A stretch of 64,000 nt of DNA. Origin: Helichrysum umbraculigerum. Lineage: Eukaryota; Streptophyta; Magnoliopsida; Asterales; Asteraceae. Positions 21,290 through 34,057 of this stretch are shown here, one piece after another; the first letter of the stretch is position 1, and each line of letters starts with the position of its first letter. Under the pieces are notes generated by a model. It did not search any database. It was not told the DNA's origin and saw only the letters and a program-made list of their open reading frames with translations. The position numbers were made by a program, and so were the translations under genes. Where the stretch lies: the NCBI GenBank assembly GCA_949592205.1, contig CATIUR010000006.1:12789001-12853000 (forward strand), in the 5' to 3' direction.

Positions 21290-24200
21290 TTACGCATAGA
21301 GGCTAACATCGTGCAACCTTTGAGATGGGATAGCAATGAGTGGTTTGCTTTCTTTAGAGTAATGCCAAATTTTTCAGAAAAGTCGTGTTCTTCACCTTCC
21401 GGCAGACTCCAGTCAAAAGAGTGCAAAAGCGAAGCCAAGGTAAGCATTTGCAATTTATCGGCTAGTGGGACACCTGGACACGCTCTTCTTCCTGATCCAA
21501 ATGGCATGAACCTCATATTGGTTCCAATGTAATCATATTTGTTTGTTCCTTCGTAAGCCAAGAACCTCTCGGGATTGAATTCTAACGAGTTATCCCAGTA
21601 TCGAGGATCCCGATGGATGGACCAAACATTCAAAAAGACGTTAGAGCCCCTTGGGATGGTATCCACCTACGGTGCATTCTTGACTTGGGACCCGTGGGAT
21701 TAGGAAAGGGCCTACCTGGTGCAACCGGTGTGCTTCCTTGACTGTTGCAGTTAGGTATCGTAATTTCTCAAAAGATGAAATTCTTCAACAATGTTGTCTT
21801 CTCCTACGATTTCTGTCAGTTCTTCTTGAATCCTTCGCATTATGTGACGATTTTTGATAATCTCTGCCATTGCCCATTCTATTACGGTTGAGGTTGTTTC
21901 CGTTGCTCCAATCATAATGCTCTGATACAAGAAAGTTTAACCGTCTTGTCAATTAATTAGACTCAAATTTCAGTTGTCGATCAATTTGTTTAAAGATATT
22001 TATATATGAAGAATTAAAATTAAAGTATGATGTTAAAATCTTATGGAATTTTAGCTAGGGTTAAGAGTAAAGCTAGCTTACCATAGGAAGTGACTTTATA
22101 TTGGTGATGCTAACCGATGTTGAATCATTTTCTTCTTTGATATCCAGTAATATTTGTAAGAAATCTTTCATCCTTGAGTCTGCATTTCTTCTATCTCCTG
22201 ACATTTTGGAGTTAGATTGGACTCGCTCTTCAATGATGCTTTTGAAAATGTGTTCAAATTTTTTAAGTTGCCTTTTAATTGTTTATGTCTTGTTAACCAA
22301 AAGTTAGTTGGTTAATTATGTTAGTTAGTTAGTTAATAAAGGTGGTTAATTATTGGTTATTAGTTAGAATAGTTGTGTCTATTAGGAAAGGATACAACCT
22401 TTAATTGTAAAGGTGTGATGGTTAAATAAACACCACCAACCGCCCTATAACTACCACACCAACCAAACCATCATGTTGGTTCTTGGTGTTGTTTCATAGT
22501 CTATAAATAGGATTAGTTTGTACTGGTTACAAAAGTGTCAAAATTACAATGTAACATTATTATTGTGTGTAATAATAAAGAATCAAATTCTTGTTAATCT
22601 GGCGTGTTAATTCGATCCTTGTGGAATCTCGGATTCCTAACATTGGTATCAGAGCCTAGGGTTCCGAGATTACAAGAATTTTGATTCAACTTTAATCAAA
22701 GTGATTAAAAGAAATAGAAGGAAAAGACACCAAGAGATTGTTGGTACAACAATTCTGAAGAAAGAAAGAAAACATTTTTGTTTTCTTTGGGTCGTTGTTC
22801 GTGAAGAACTTGTTGTGTGAAGCAACCGTGAAGAAAAAAAAAGACAATATGTGATAGATTGAACGATCAAGAGAAGCGAAGAATGGTCATGTGATATGAT
22901 CAAAACAGAAGAAAAGAACACAGAGTGTGTTCTTGTGGATTCGAAAAGAAAACCATAACGGTTCTTGATGAAGACATAGAAAAACGGGCAATGCTCTTGC
23001 GGAACAGATAATTGATGGAGAAACTAATTTCAATAGAGTTGGAAACCAAAGGAGGTTGATGAAGGGCAGTGTGACTGCTAAAGAAGGATTACAATAATGG
23101 TGAAGATGAGGGTGTTGATCAAGAATGCGAAGAATCATGTTTTATGCTTGGACCTCTGAATTCTTAACGCGAAGATGGGTGATTCATGGATGAATCAAAG
23201 AAGGATCCACCAACCAAATTGTAATCAAGAAAGACACCATCTTTTGGAGTTAGTTTCATGAAGGCGAAGTTGCCTTGGAGAATAGAAGAACGCGAAGCGG
23301 GAGCATGAAGATTCGAAGAACAAGACTTAAACAATTAGGGGAGAATATGTTGGACTTAATTGTTTATGTATTGTTAACCAAAAGTTAGTTGGTTAATTAT
23401 GTTAGTTAGTTAGTTAGTTAATAGAGGCGGTTAATTATTGGTTATTAGTTAGAATAGTTGTGTCTATTAGGAAAGGATACAATAATTGATTGTAAAGGTG
23501 TGATGGTTAAATAAACACCACCAACCGCCCTATAACTACCACACCAACCGAACCATCATGCTGGTTCATGGTGTTGTTTCATAGTCTATAAATAGGATTA
23601 GTTTGTATTGGTTACAAGAGTGTCAAAATTACAATGTAACATTATTATTGTGTGTAATAATAAAGAATCAAATTCTTGTTAATCTGGTGTGTTAATTCGG
23701 TCATTGTGGATATGGAATCTCGGATTCCTAACAGCCTCTTCATGGTATGCTCGATACCTTGTAGATCAAACCATGCAAGACTAGGGAAGTAATCAGACAC
23801 ATTCGACTTTCCGAGCATCTCATTGGCCGTTAAAGCTACCGTTTGCAACTCAGCTCCAAGATGGCTATGTTCTGACCCTTCATCTAATGAGTTTTCCTTA
23901 ACCATTCTTTTTACGACGTTCGCCTGAATCAAGAAAGCAATCTCACTAATTTCTACTTTTGTACCGATTTTACTAAACACATCCTTGATGGTTTTTCTAA
24001 CTTCATCAATCCGAAAAGAAGCACAAGCTTCAAGACTGCTGTTGCTTAGAACCTCCCGGACAAATAGCTTACGAAGCTTACGCCAGTTTGAGTTGTTCTT
24101 GGAAAATGCTATATCTTGGCCTCCGTAACGTAATACCGAGGCAGCAATTGTTAGGTCATGGTTAGCAAAGGTATCGTCATGGTCACGGACAACCTCCTTT

Positions 24201-24528
24201 ACTAATTCAGGACTGTTTATAACGACATGAAGTTTATTTCCAATATAGAACTTGAATATCGGGCCGTAAGTGTGGGCCATGTTGGTGAACTGTTTGTGCA
24301 AGTCAGGCTTAAGAAATGGAAGGTAACCAACAATTGGCAGTGACCAAGGACCTGGCGATGCCGCGGTAATGGCGGTGAGGTGCTCGAAAGTGTAAACTTG
24401 TACCATAAAATAGCAAATATGATCACTACATAAACGGTGACAAGTAGTACCGCCGGATTGAGTAAGCTCGTCTTTGATGTTGGTCATCACTTCCACCACC
24501 ATAATCCATGGCTGTTTAGTTCTTCCAT
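21290..24528 (-). pseudogene. Decayed CYP706-type cytochrome P450
   Basis: This is a paralogue of the gene at 1063-3269, alike from the promoter-proximal region to the 3' UTR. The start (24528) is followed after about ten codons by a one-base loss in the tryptophan run, giving an early stop. Further frame changes lie in the anchor/proline-hinge region, around 21775 (after EEFHLL), around 21660 (before IPRGSNV) and near the C-terminus (~21340). The ExxR (EAHR) and heme loop FGSGRRACPG are still readable. Exon 1 is split by a 1.46-kb LTR element between IEHTMKR and the QLKKFEHIF-like stretch. The intron (about 21938-22082) lacks the MITE seen in the intact copy. No functional product is possible without multiple corrections. 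Confidence 0.9.
22275..23733 (+). mobile_element. Small non-autonomous LTR retrotransposon in P450 pseudogene
   Basis: Direct LTRs lie at 22275-22642 and 23348-23733 and end ..cctaaca. The right LTR starts TGTTGGAC; the left has lost about its first eight bases. A primer-binding site TGGTATCAGAGCC (initiator Met-tRNA type) follows the left LTR, and a purine tract (ttaggggagaatatg) precedes the right LTR. The TATA box tctataaatagg lies near 22500. The flanks gcct(t/c) match as a 5-bp duplication with one difference. The 705-bp interior has no gag or pol, so it depends on another element. LTR differences include a 4-bp TTAG repeat change and a 6-bp indel. Confidence 0.85.
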
Positions 24529-25069
24529 TTTTTATACTAGAAAATGTGAGGACAGTATATGATACATGTCAATGCATGGTTTGTTGCATTTAAATAGGCC
24601 TGGCCAGGTGACTGATTCAATTTTTGAATTAATTAATCGAAATTAACTGCACATAACGCATGACCCTTGCTAATTACTTATATTGTTTGTTAATGAAAAC
24701 ATGTGTATCATACTATGGTTATACATAGTAATATTTTAACAAAAAAGATTTTATTAAAAATACAAAATTAGAATTTAATAAGATCAATCTTACAAATTGT
24801 TTTTTGCTCTTCTCTCAGAGTTAGTAATTGTTTATAGTTGAGTAAATGGATTTGATGGGTGTCGAAAAAAATCAACATTTTCGATTGGGGGTTGGATTTT
24901 AATTTGCTTCCTACCTGCAAAAGTTTGAGTATCGTGGTGTTGAGTTGGATTCGATGTTATGCCCTTTTTGAAATGTAGGAATCATGGCTTTACAAATTAA
25001 GTGACGAACGGTTCATTACTCTAGTGTGGTGTGGTTTCTTTTTATGGTGCCGAGTTTCAAGGTGGGTTG

Positions 25070-26970
25070 TGTGATAACCGACAAATTTTGATCTACCTTT
25101 ACCGGTAATTAAGCGTCATTTATTTGTATTTAGTATATACTTAGGCTAAATATGTATAACATTTCGTATATTTATATATATACGCGTACGCGATTTGTAT
25201 AAATCGTGCGATAACGAATCGGATGGAGTCCGACGCAATAAATACGGACGTTGGTGAAAACATTATTAAATGATGTGAATTTACTTAATATAATCATTAT
25301 TTACTTCGTATTATTACAATTATATTTAAATCGATATACGTTTCGTATAAAACGTACCGTACGCGACGAAAACGTACAAATTCGCACCCGACAACCGAGC
25401 GAGACCCGACAACACTTCTAATAACTAAAATGAAGTATTTTAAATAAAACTTCAATCGAAAAATCTACAAGAATATATCGTTAACGAAACACATACAATA
25501 AACATTTGAACGTTTAAACGAACGATGAAACGAACGGGTAAACGAGCACCACACGTAACGTAACTTTGAGAACAAGATTTAAACACCCACATGGGGTGGG
25601 ACCCACCCCAAATATGCAGAAAAATCTGCAAGAAGTATGGCTAGGCCATGCCCTTTACACCCCATTCTTTCTTGACTTCACCATACTTCATTCATCATCA
25701 TTGCCCTCAACTTTCTCCACCTTCTCTCTTCCCTCTCTCTCTAAAACGTTTTTGGTCAGTCACCAGGCCACCCAAACACCACCCAAGAGCCACCATCCAT
25801 CCACCATACAACCACCATCGGCCGCCACGACGGAATTCAAGAAAACGCGATAAAACGAGCTTTCAACGTCTTTTCTTCTCCTCTTCATCATTTTCTTTGT
25901 AAGGAACTCTTTTATTTTACTAATCTTACTTGGAACATCAATATTTACATGTTAATGGGTTCACTTAACAAGATCATGACCAAAAACTGAGTCGAAACAC
26001 GTTTTCAAAACTTAAAAATCACCACAGTTTACTGAGACAGAAACATAACGATTTTCAAGTAAATATTTCGTACTCATTTGTCCACTAAAATGGACGTTTC
26101 TTAACTCTAAAATGAAGTTCAAGAAGTTATCTTTCCAACAAAATTAGTCTCGTGACTTTTCGATTCTGTTTACTACCCGAAAACATTTTTCTCCGACGAC
26201 ATATAGTTACTGTTCCGGCGGTCAGAAAATTTCACTCACTTCTCGACACTATATCTCGAGTTCTAGAGCTCGAAAACACATGACGCTTTTTCCTATGAAC
26301 TTCAAATTGTGTTAACTTCAAAAAGTTATTCTATGACACTTCCTGAAAATACACGGATTTTTCTCAGTAATTAGATTTATGCACTTGTGTCTGGATTGGT
26401 CGATTTTGGACCTCAGGGGATTTACTATTTTATTTAGCCAACTTGTTGATGGTTAAAATTATGGAAAAATTTCATAAAATAGTCAAGACATAGGAGTTAA
26501 CTTTAATTTTTCTCTGAATTTAATTCGGATTTTAACTTAGCGAAAATGAGGCTCGAAACGGCGAAAAAATCTGCCAAAGAGAACCTATGGACTGTTTTCT
26601 TGATAACGTTAAAAATGACACTTTCGATTAACCATAAAACGCAAGGATAATTTTTATGGGCTTTAAATACATATTTAAGACTTCCCTATAAGTTTCGGGT
26701 CAAACCGAGCACGTTTGACCAAGTCGATAAAAACGAGCCACAAATGATAAACGTAAACCGACAAATATTAAACATTAAGATTTTTGGACCAAAATGGATT
26801 TTGGGGACTTTATTATGGGACTTAAGTAAAAACGACACGTATAAATAGATCACGAACAAAAACTGATATAATTATAAAACAAACGAAAAACTTCACTTTT
26901 TCACTTAAATGAAAACGTAAAATTCTTATATAAACAACAAATAAACTATGTATATATATATACGACGAAC

Positions 26971-27018
<48 letters not shown>

Positions 27019-27107
27019 GACGAACACTTATACGACTATATATATATATGAGAATCCCGGAATCACTATCAGTTAGTGATTTGGAATCGCAAAGTGTAAA
27101 GTTTAAT
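25070..27107 (+). mobile_element. Partial chromovirus-type gypsy LTR
   Basis: It starts TGTGATAACCGACAAATTTT, shares a hairpin block and ATACGGACGTTGGTGA (about 25183-25256) with the LTRs at 34240-36664 and 41107-44286, and includes a C-rich leader-like section near 25630-25870. It ends abruptly where the Sirevirus LTR starts at 27108. No 3' LTR end was found, so it is truncated or interrupted. An AT microsatellite lies at about 26974-27010. Confidence 0.6.
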
Positions 27108-29130
27108 TGTAGAAGGGGGGGTTGAATACAATTTAAAACTATTTCAGATTTTAACTTAGTTAATTAGTTAATTTTAAATTGTTTAACAGAAACAGAGTAT
27201 GAACGATAATAACAGAGTATTCAAATATATGACAATATCAAAGTAAAGAAGTTACAGTAGCTTAAAAGGTGAATTGTATTGATCATAAAATTCACAAATG
27301 TTGAATGCGGAATGGATTAACCAAAGTTAATTCAATTCAAACACTTAGCTAATCTATTACAAATTGAGAAGAACAGCAGTGGACAAACACGCTGACTGTT
27401 CTCTCGCTGGATCGTCAATACGTACTCTAGACAAACTGATCACTGACACACAAGTGATAAGTACGATTGAACGACTAGACTCTACAGTACAAAACACTGG
27501 ACTATTTATACTACAAGAGTTCCTAAAATATCTCCTATAAAATAGGATCTTGGAATGACACGTGTCGCTGCTTGATTGGCTTGATCTCTAATGAACCGAC
27601 ATTCTGCTGGTCCCAATTCTGTTACCGCAAATATCTCGTTACCTTAAAACCAATCATTCGCTGCCACGTAATCTTTCGGACATACTTCAAGTTGGAACAC
27701 TCTTGCTGATGTATAGATAAGTACAGTACTTTCTGTACTTGATGATTGAGAGGCTTATTGAATAGTCCCTGAAGATGCAGTAATCCTCCTCACTCACTGC
27801 GAGCTAACATGCTCTTGTAGAATGACTTGAACTAGAGATCTTCAGTGACTAGCTGTTATTCTGGCAGTGACTTTTGCCTTTATTGATTTGAAGATGTAAA
27901 GCTCTCGCTGTCAAGATCAGCGATACACAAAGTTGAGCTTTAATCTTCCTCAGCAAATCAATTCCTTGAGAGTAGAATGAATGACGATCAGCGAAACCAA
28001 TCTTCAGCAACAACAGCTTCGATACAATTCATTTCTTCATCGAGTAGTGTTAAGTTGAGTTGGTCAGTGACCAGCAACTCAACATGGTCAGCGACCAGTG
28101 ACTCAACAATCTCCCCCTAAATGATTGTGATCGAAGCTCCCTAGACAAACTTGCTGCTGTGAAAGTTTATAGTTCGTGTTTAAGATTTTAAACATTCAGT
28201 GACTTGTACTTGTGATCCATTCATTTATCTTTTTGGATTCTTTTGATATGATCTGAGTTTTGCACTTTGGTTTTCTCAAAAGATCAGATATTATTGAACT
28301 GCAAAATATAAAGTACATATGGTTTTTCAGTTACAATAAATCTAATCTATTACAAGTTTTAAACCTACTATCTTCAGTGATCAGATGAGGCAATCAGATG
28401 AGGCAGTGATTCTTGGTATATCAAACCTACTATCTTTAGCGATTAGATAAATAGCAAAGATTCCTACTATCTTCAGCGATCAGATAAATAGCAGAGATTC
28501 CTACTATCTTCAGCGATCAGATAAAACAGTGATTCTTGGTATATCAAACCTACTATCTTCAGCATGACACCCTCTTACGAAGCTTTAACCGACTGAAAAT
28601 CAATGAAAAATGAACCTTCAGATACTGATCAGGATAGAGAAGGATTCATTGCTAAGCTTCAGATACTGATCCGGATAGTGCTAAGCTGAAGTGGCACAAA
28701 TATTGAATAAAATCGCTAAGAAAATTGTAATTCAAATACAGGGAATATGTAAGTTTTGTGATAGAAGCCGCAAAGATGATTCCCAAGTATCAGCAACTTT
28801 AATAGTAGCAGCGATTTTTCATGTAAGTATAAGCAACATTGGTTTTTGCATTTATTTGCACATTCTCTCCCCCTTGATAACAGCACGAAGTAGATCAGCA
28901 TTTCTTTGGTAGCATCAGCAACAATTGAATATTTCTCCCCCTTGATGATAGCATGAAATGCTGCATCAAATATTTGACTTTTTTGTAATAAGTGAGTGGT
29001 TTTCTCGTCATCATCAGCTTGTGTTTTAGCTGATGAATCATTGAAAACAGAGGGATCAGCCTGTATCTCTCCCTATCAACGTTGAAGAAACATAAAGATA
29101 AATTTTGCGGTGCACTCAAATCTAATCTGG
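27108..29130 (-). mobile_element. Truncated Sirevirus-like Copia remnant (3' LTR and adjacent interior)
   Basis: Read on the minus strand, the LTR runs from TGTTGAGTCACTGG (28108) to CCCCCTTCTACA (27108), about 1.0 kb. It is preceded by a polypurine tract AGGGGGAGAT, and two or more further purine tracts (rc of ctcccccttga) lie near 28866 and 28936. Multiple polypurine tracts are typical of Sireviruses. The interior carries a five-copy repeat containing cctactatcttcag (28364-28565). No coding domains remain. The right boundary against the hAT fragment is approximate. Confidence 0.55.
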
Positions 29131-29164
29131 AAGTGGGTCAAGCGTAGATTAACCGAGATGGAAG

Positions 29165-30948
29165 TATATTTACATATGAGGCGGAGCGGTGTCGAGAACA
29201 ATTTGCAAGCTATGTGATTCAAAAAGGGTTTGCCGTTCAATCACTTCGACAACCCTCGGCTTACTAGGGTGATTCAAAATACTCTTCAACCACGATATAA
29301 TCAAGTAAGTCGTGCTACTCTTAGACATGATTGTATTAAATTATGGAAAAAAGCTAAAATAGACTTAGTAAATGGTTTTGAAAATTTATACAAGTGTAAA
29401 CTTAACAGCCGATGTTTGGTCGACTCCTCATGGTTTGCCCGGTTCGTACCTTTGTGTTACCGCACATTGGGTTGATCCCATAATGTGGCAAATGATGAAG
29501 CGTACGATTGCTTTTGAAAACTTTGAGTATCCTCACACATGTCAAAATTTATTTTATTTGATAACGCGAGTAATAATACATGCAAACGCCGTTTTAAAAC
29601 TAATACTAAAATACCAACCACCTTTGAATGGTATTTTTTTATCATAGTCGATGTGTTGCACACATTATAAACTTGGTTGTGCAAGACGGACTAGCGGTTC
29701 AACAAATAAGTTTCATAAAAGACGCATTTAAAAATATGTTCGAAGATATAGTTTGTAAGAGTAAAGCTAGATATAAACATTATATGAAATTGTGTAGAGA
29801 TACGGATTCCATTTTCTAACCCCTAATTGGGACGTTCCTACAAGATGGAATTCGACTTATAAAATGTTTTTATGTGGTTTACGCCAACGCCTAATTTTAC
29901 AAAGTTTTCATGATCAACTTGCCAATAAGGGTAAAACTATACCATTTTCAAACCAATATTGGGATGTTATTATAAAAATAACCGAATTGCTCAAAGTTTT
30001 TAAAAACCGCAACAACTTTATTTTCGGGTGTTTATTATCCCACGCTTCATTTGGTACATAATCAAATTTATTTAATGTGTAAAATATTAAGCGAATACGA
30101 AAATTATGGATGATATATATCCACTAATGGTAAAGCCCATGAAAGAAAAACTAAGAAATATTTCAAAGAAATGCCACCAGTAATTACTTATGCCGTCGCA
30201 TTGAACCCATGTTTGAACATTAGCGGGGTGGAACTACTTATCGATTCGATTTGTAATGATTTGGAGTTGAATTACGAAGATCCATGGTTTGTAACAAATG
30301 AAAAAAACTCATTTTAACAAATGTTTTAAAGATTTATTTAGTGTTTATTTTCAAAAATACGGTTCAATAAATGTTTCTTCAACTTCGGTTTCGTCATCGT
30401 TGAGTACATCTACTTCAAGGGATCCGATGATTAACTTATATAATAGTTTAAGACAAGAAAACACTAAACAGGCTAGGGGTGATGGTGACCAACAATCGAC
30501 TAGCGAATTTGGGAGATATACCGGAACCGATTTTTTAAACACTATACAACCCAATGAATTCACACAATTTGATATTTTGGCTTGGTGGAAAGGAAGGGAA
30601 TCTCAATTTCCTGTTCTAACCGCAATGGCCAGAGATTTACTAACCGTCCAAGCTTCTACGGTAGCTTCGGAATCCGTTTTCTCTATTAGTGGCAGGGTAT
30701 TATCTAAACGAAGAACAAAACTTACGCCGGCATCATTAGAGATGTGTATTTGCTTGAAGGATCACTTAGATGCATCAGAGCATACACAACACATTTCAAG
30801 TCTTGAAGGTGAACTAGAATACAAACAAGATTTACACGATGAAGAGGTGGAAGCGGGTATGGCATTCTCACTTTTCGATGAAGAACTCGCTCTCAATGAA
30901 GCTTCGCGCGATGCTAGCTCTGAAGAAGATGTCACTCTCGAGGACTAG
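29165..30948 (+). pseudogene. hAT transposase (RICESLEEPER-type), broken
   Basis: Successive open stretches in different frames encode a hAT transposase: LTADVWSTPHGLPGSYLCVTAHW (core start), a middle part with HIINLVVQDGL, and the C-terminal dimerisation domain (30298-30948) with LAWWKGRESQFPVLTAMARD, TVASESVFSISGRVL and SKRRTKLTP. At least four frame changes or stops interrupt it. The N-terminal BED zinc finger is missing, probably lost where the upstream Sirevirus remnant joins. It is a dead transposase. Confidence 0.85.
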
Positions 30949-31129
30949 CGAATTATACGAATTAAGTTTTATGTTCGCATATTAATAAAAGTTGAAGTAA
31001 TATGAGTTTCTTAAGTTTATTTTTCCATTCCAAATGTTTGAATAATGTATGATGAGTTTATTTAATAAAAGTTGAAGTTTAGGTTTTATGAATTTGTAAC
31101 GCTCAACAATTTTTTTTTGCTTGAATTAT

Positions 31130-31315
31130 ATAGAAAAAACAGGTTAATAACCGGTTTTTGTAACCGATCCAACCCGGTTATTACCGGTTAAGGTTTTCCA
31201 ACTTGTAAACCGGTTCGGTTCGTAACCGGTTTTTAGCTAAAACCGGTTATTGAGCATTGACCGATAACCGGGACCCGAACCGGTTTTCAAAATTAACCGG
31301 TTTTGTACACCGCTA
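31130..31315 (+). mobile_element. Right end of the hAT element
   Basis: Past the transposase stop, many ACCGGTT/AACCGGT motifs cluster, ending TTTTGTACACCGCTA. Repeated subterminal motifs plus a short end reading TAGCGGTGTACAAAA on the opposite strand fit an Ac-like hAT terminus. The left end is not present. Confidence 0.55.
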
Positions 31316-31426
31316 CATCAAACACCTTACCGATATGATCATGAACATGACCATTTACCAACGTCGAGTAATATGTTACCCAAACTAAGAAAATGTGCAG
31401 GATACTTTAACAAATACGAACAATGA

Positions 31427-32343
31427 GAGCACAGGGTGTCGAGACACTGTTTTCACAATATCCTGGGGAGAATGTTGTGCTGAGGATTTGTGGTATGGTA
31501 GACAGTGTTCTGGAGTTTTTAATTCTTTATTTTTAAGTTTTTAAAATACAAATAATTAAATAAATTAAAAAAATAACAAAATAAATTAAATTAAATAAAA
31601 GATAACAATAAACATTATACTTTTTAATTCACTAAAATATAGAATAAAAATATTAATACATTTAAATTTAAATTTAGGGTTTAAGTCATTGATCACCAAC
31701 GTACATCCATATTGTTCCAAGATCATCAATCAACCGATTTTATTACCAGGATCACCAACGTACTTTAAAAAAATGAATTTCTTTGTAAATTTTGTTGGCG
31801 ATCATAACTCCGTTCTAACAAGTATGTTGGCGATCTCAAGCCCGTATGTAAAAGTACATTGGTGACCTCAACACGAAATTAACAAGTACGTTGGTGATCC
31901 TAGTAATAAAACCGGTTGATTGGTGATCTCGGAACAAAAAGGAGAGTACGTTGGCGATCCGTGACTTAAACCCTTAAATTTAAGTGGGTCATATTGTATG
32001 GGTTAAATTTTAATTGGGGTGACCCAACTTTATTTTTAAACCTACACTATATTTTACAGCCACCTACCACATCGTCTTCTTCATCTCCTTTCTTCCTGCA
32101 CACACCCTCACTTGCACACACACACTCACACAGTCACACATTAAACACAAAATACAAACCATTGCAAAAGGGAGAAACAAAAAAAGAATAATAAAAAAGT
32201 AATAAACAATTCACGGAATCAGCGTCTCAAATCGAACGGTGACCGAGAACAACGACGGGAATGTCATTACGGTGTGGCAGAACGCCGTCCAACGGCGTTC
32301 TCGACGGAGGATTTTGTTGGGAACGCTTCCACATCTTGTGCTC
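31427..32343. mobile_element. PIF/Harbinger-like element, second copy with GAGCAC ends
   Basis: It begins GAGCACAGGGTGTCGAG and ends CTTCCACATCTTGTGCTC, matching the ends of the 20220-20909 element. It lies in the opposite internal orientation (its gacactgttttcacaat block is at the left). Flanks are tga at 31424-31426 and 32344-32346, a 3-bp duplication differing from the usual TWA. It holds the nested element at 31677-31973 and no transposase. Confidence 0.65.
31677..31973. mobile_element. Mutator-like foldback MITE nested in the Harbinger-like element
   Basis: The 297-bp element starts GGGTTTAAGTCATTGATC and ends with its imperfect inverse, CTTAAACCC. An exact 9-bp duplication, ttaaattta, flanks it at 31668-31676 and 31974-31982. 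Inner blocks repeat ACCAACGTAC / GTACGTTGG. It is related to the element at 34058-37212. Confidence 0.8.
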
Positions 32344-32828
32344 TGAGTAATCATGCATTATATGTTTATACATATTAAAATTAATGATCTGATCGATTAC
32401 GGTGACATGTCAGGTGTTACTATATACAGAACTGAATTTGGGATGATTATATTTCCGTGCAGACATGTCAAATTGCAAGGTACACATTCAATATATGCAA
32501 GAAAAAACAATTAACTAACTTCTAACAAACTTATTACATTTTATTAGATCATTAATTGCTCCTTCCGTCTCAAAATAATTATCACATATCCGAAGCTTAA
32601 GGGGTGTCAGGTGGGCTGCTCCACATGGCCTAGATCAGGTGGACAATCAAATTTTAAATGTCCATTTATATATAGGTCCAATTTTAAGCCCGATGTTTTC
32701 GTATCTTAAGCTCCAACAAATCAGGCCAAAAAATCAATAAGACTTTTGACTTTTGACTTTTTGAACTAATTCACCTTTGTGCAGAAACAAGCACAACAAA
32801 TATCGATGTACATACATAGGTTATAATA

Positions 32829-33287
32829 GGCCCGGTCTCGAGAATTTAGTGGCCCGGTGCGAAGATAGAAAAAGGACCCTTTAGACACCGATCTAAATTA
32901 TATTCCTTTAAAGTTCACAATTAACAACTTAGAAATACAAATTGGATAACTAATCTAATCAAGTATTAAAGATCAAATCATCATCATCAATTCAATATTA
33001 TATATATCTCAATATTTATTAGTGTACATGAAAGATGGCTGTGAATTGACAATTATTATCGACAAAACATTTTGTGATTTTGGTTGAAGCAGCTCAAAGT
33101 TAAAATATTGTGAATAAACCGCATGAAACAATTTTAAGTTTTATTTAGTTAAGTGGGCTCCAGCTCTATTTACTTATAGAGTTATAGTTAGTGGACTTGA
33201 GCTTTTTTAGTTAGTGGGCTGAGAATATAAAATTGGGCCCTGTTCACCAGCTCTCCTTGAACTCCCCCAGGCCCCAGGGCCGGGAGC
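32829..33287. mobile_element. Possible hAT-type MITE
   Basis: The left end GGCCCGGTCTCGAGAATTTA and right end CCCCAGGGCCGGGAGC resemble the GGGCCGG-type ends of plant hAT MITEs. The flanks ttataata/ttatattc match at six of eight bases. Evidence is suggestive only. The rest of 32350-34050 shows no gene. Confidence 0.35.
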
Positions 33288-34057
33288 TTATATTCTTTTA
33301 TCTTTTTTATCTACAAGTACAACTACCTAAATAATGAATTGCATGTGGACAGTGGACTAAGCAATAACAAAAGAAAAAAAAAAGTACATACGCTTCTGGT
33401 CCGGTTCAAGTTTCATCAATTTCCCTTTCTATTTAATTTCATAATCACGTAACATTCATAAACTATTAAGCTTTTTTTTCTTTTAATTTTGATAAAATCT
33501 TAGGCTTTTCACCTTCTAGGGTTCATATTAATTATATATGATTTGAACAATACATTCAAATTTGCATTATATTTAGTTTTTATATGTATTGAATTATTGA
33601 TATTACGTCATTAATTAGACATTCATTTCGTTGGTTATTCAAAGGGCCTCTTTGTTATCGTGGCACCGGACCACAAAATATTGAGCTCCGGGCTTGGGTT
33701 GTCCGGCCACCAACAAATTTTATCAATTTAAAATATGTTAGGTAAATGTTATTTTTGTTCTTATATTAATGTTCAACTTTAAATATTTAATAAAATAAAT
33801 GATTATAACGATCTTGTCATGTTTTAAAGAAGGCATTTTTGACGGTGTTCAATAATAATAGGGCGTACATTTAATAGTGTTACTTGGAACTGGAAGTGTA
33901 GTTTGATACTGATAAGTGATCACCGATTAAAATTATAAGCACGATATAAATTAGCATTTCAAAGAAGGCTTACATCTTATATTCTCTAAGGAAAAAAACA
34001 TATTCAAAATTAAACGTCAACGGTGTTACTTCGTGATATCAAACCAGTTTAAATATA

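Noticed and set aside
22670..23138. Two 83-codon minus-strand ORFs
   Set aside because: They lie in the non-coding interior of the small LTR element and have no gag or pol features.
25566..25902. Overlapping short ORFs rich in His, Ser and Pro
   Set aside because: They lie in the C-rich leader-like part of a gypsy LTR, where translation into such strings is expected by chance.
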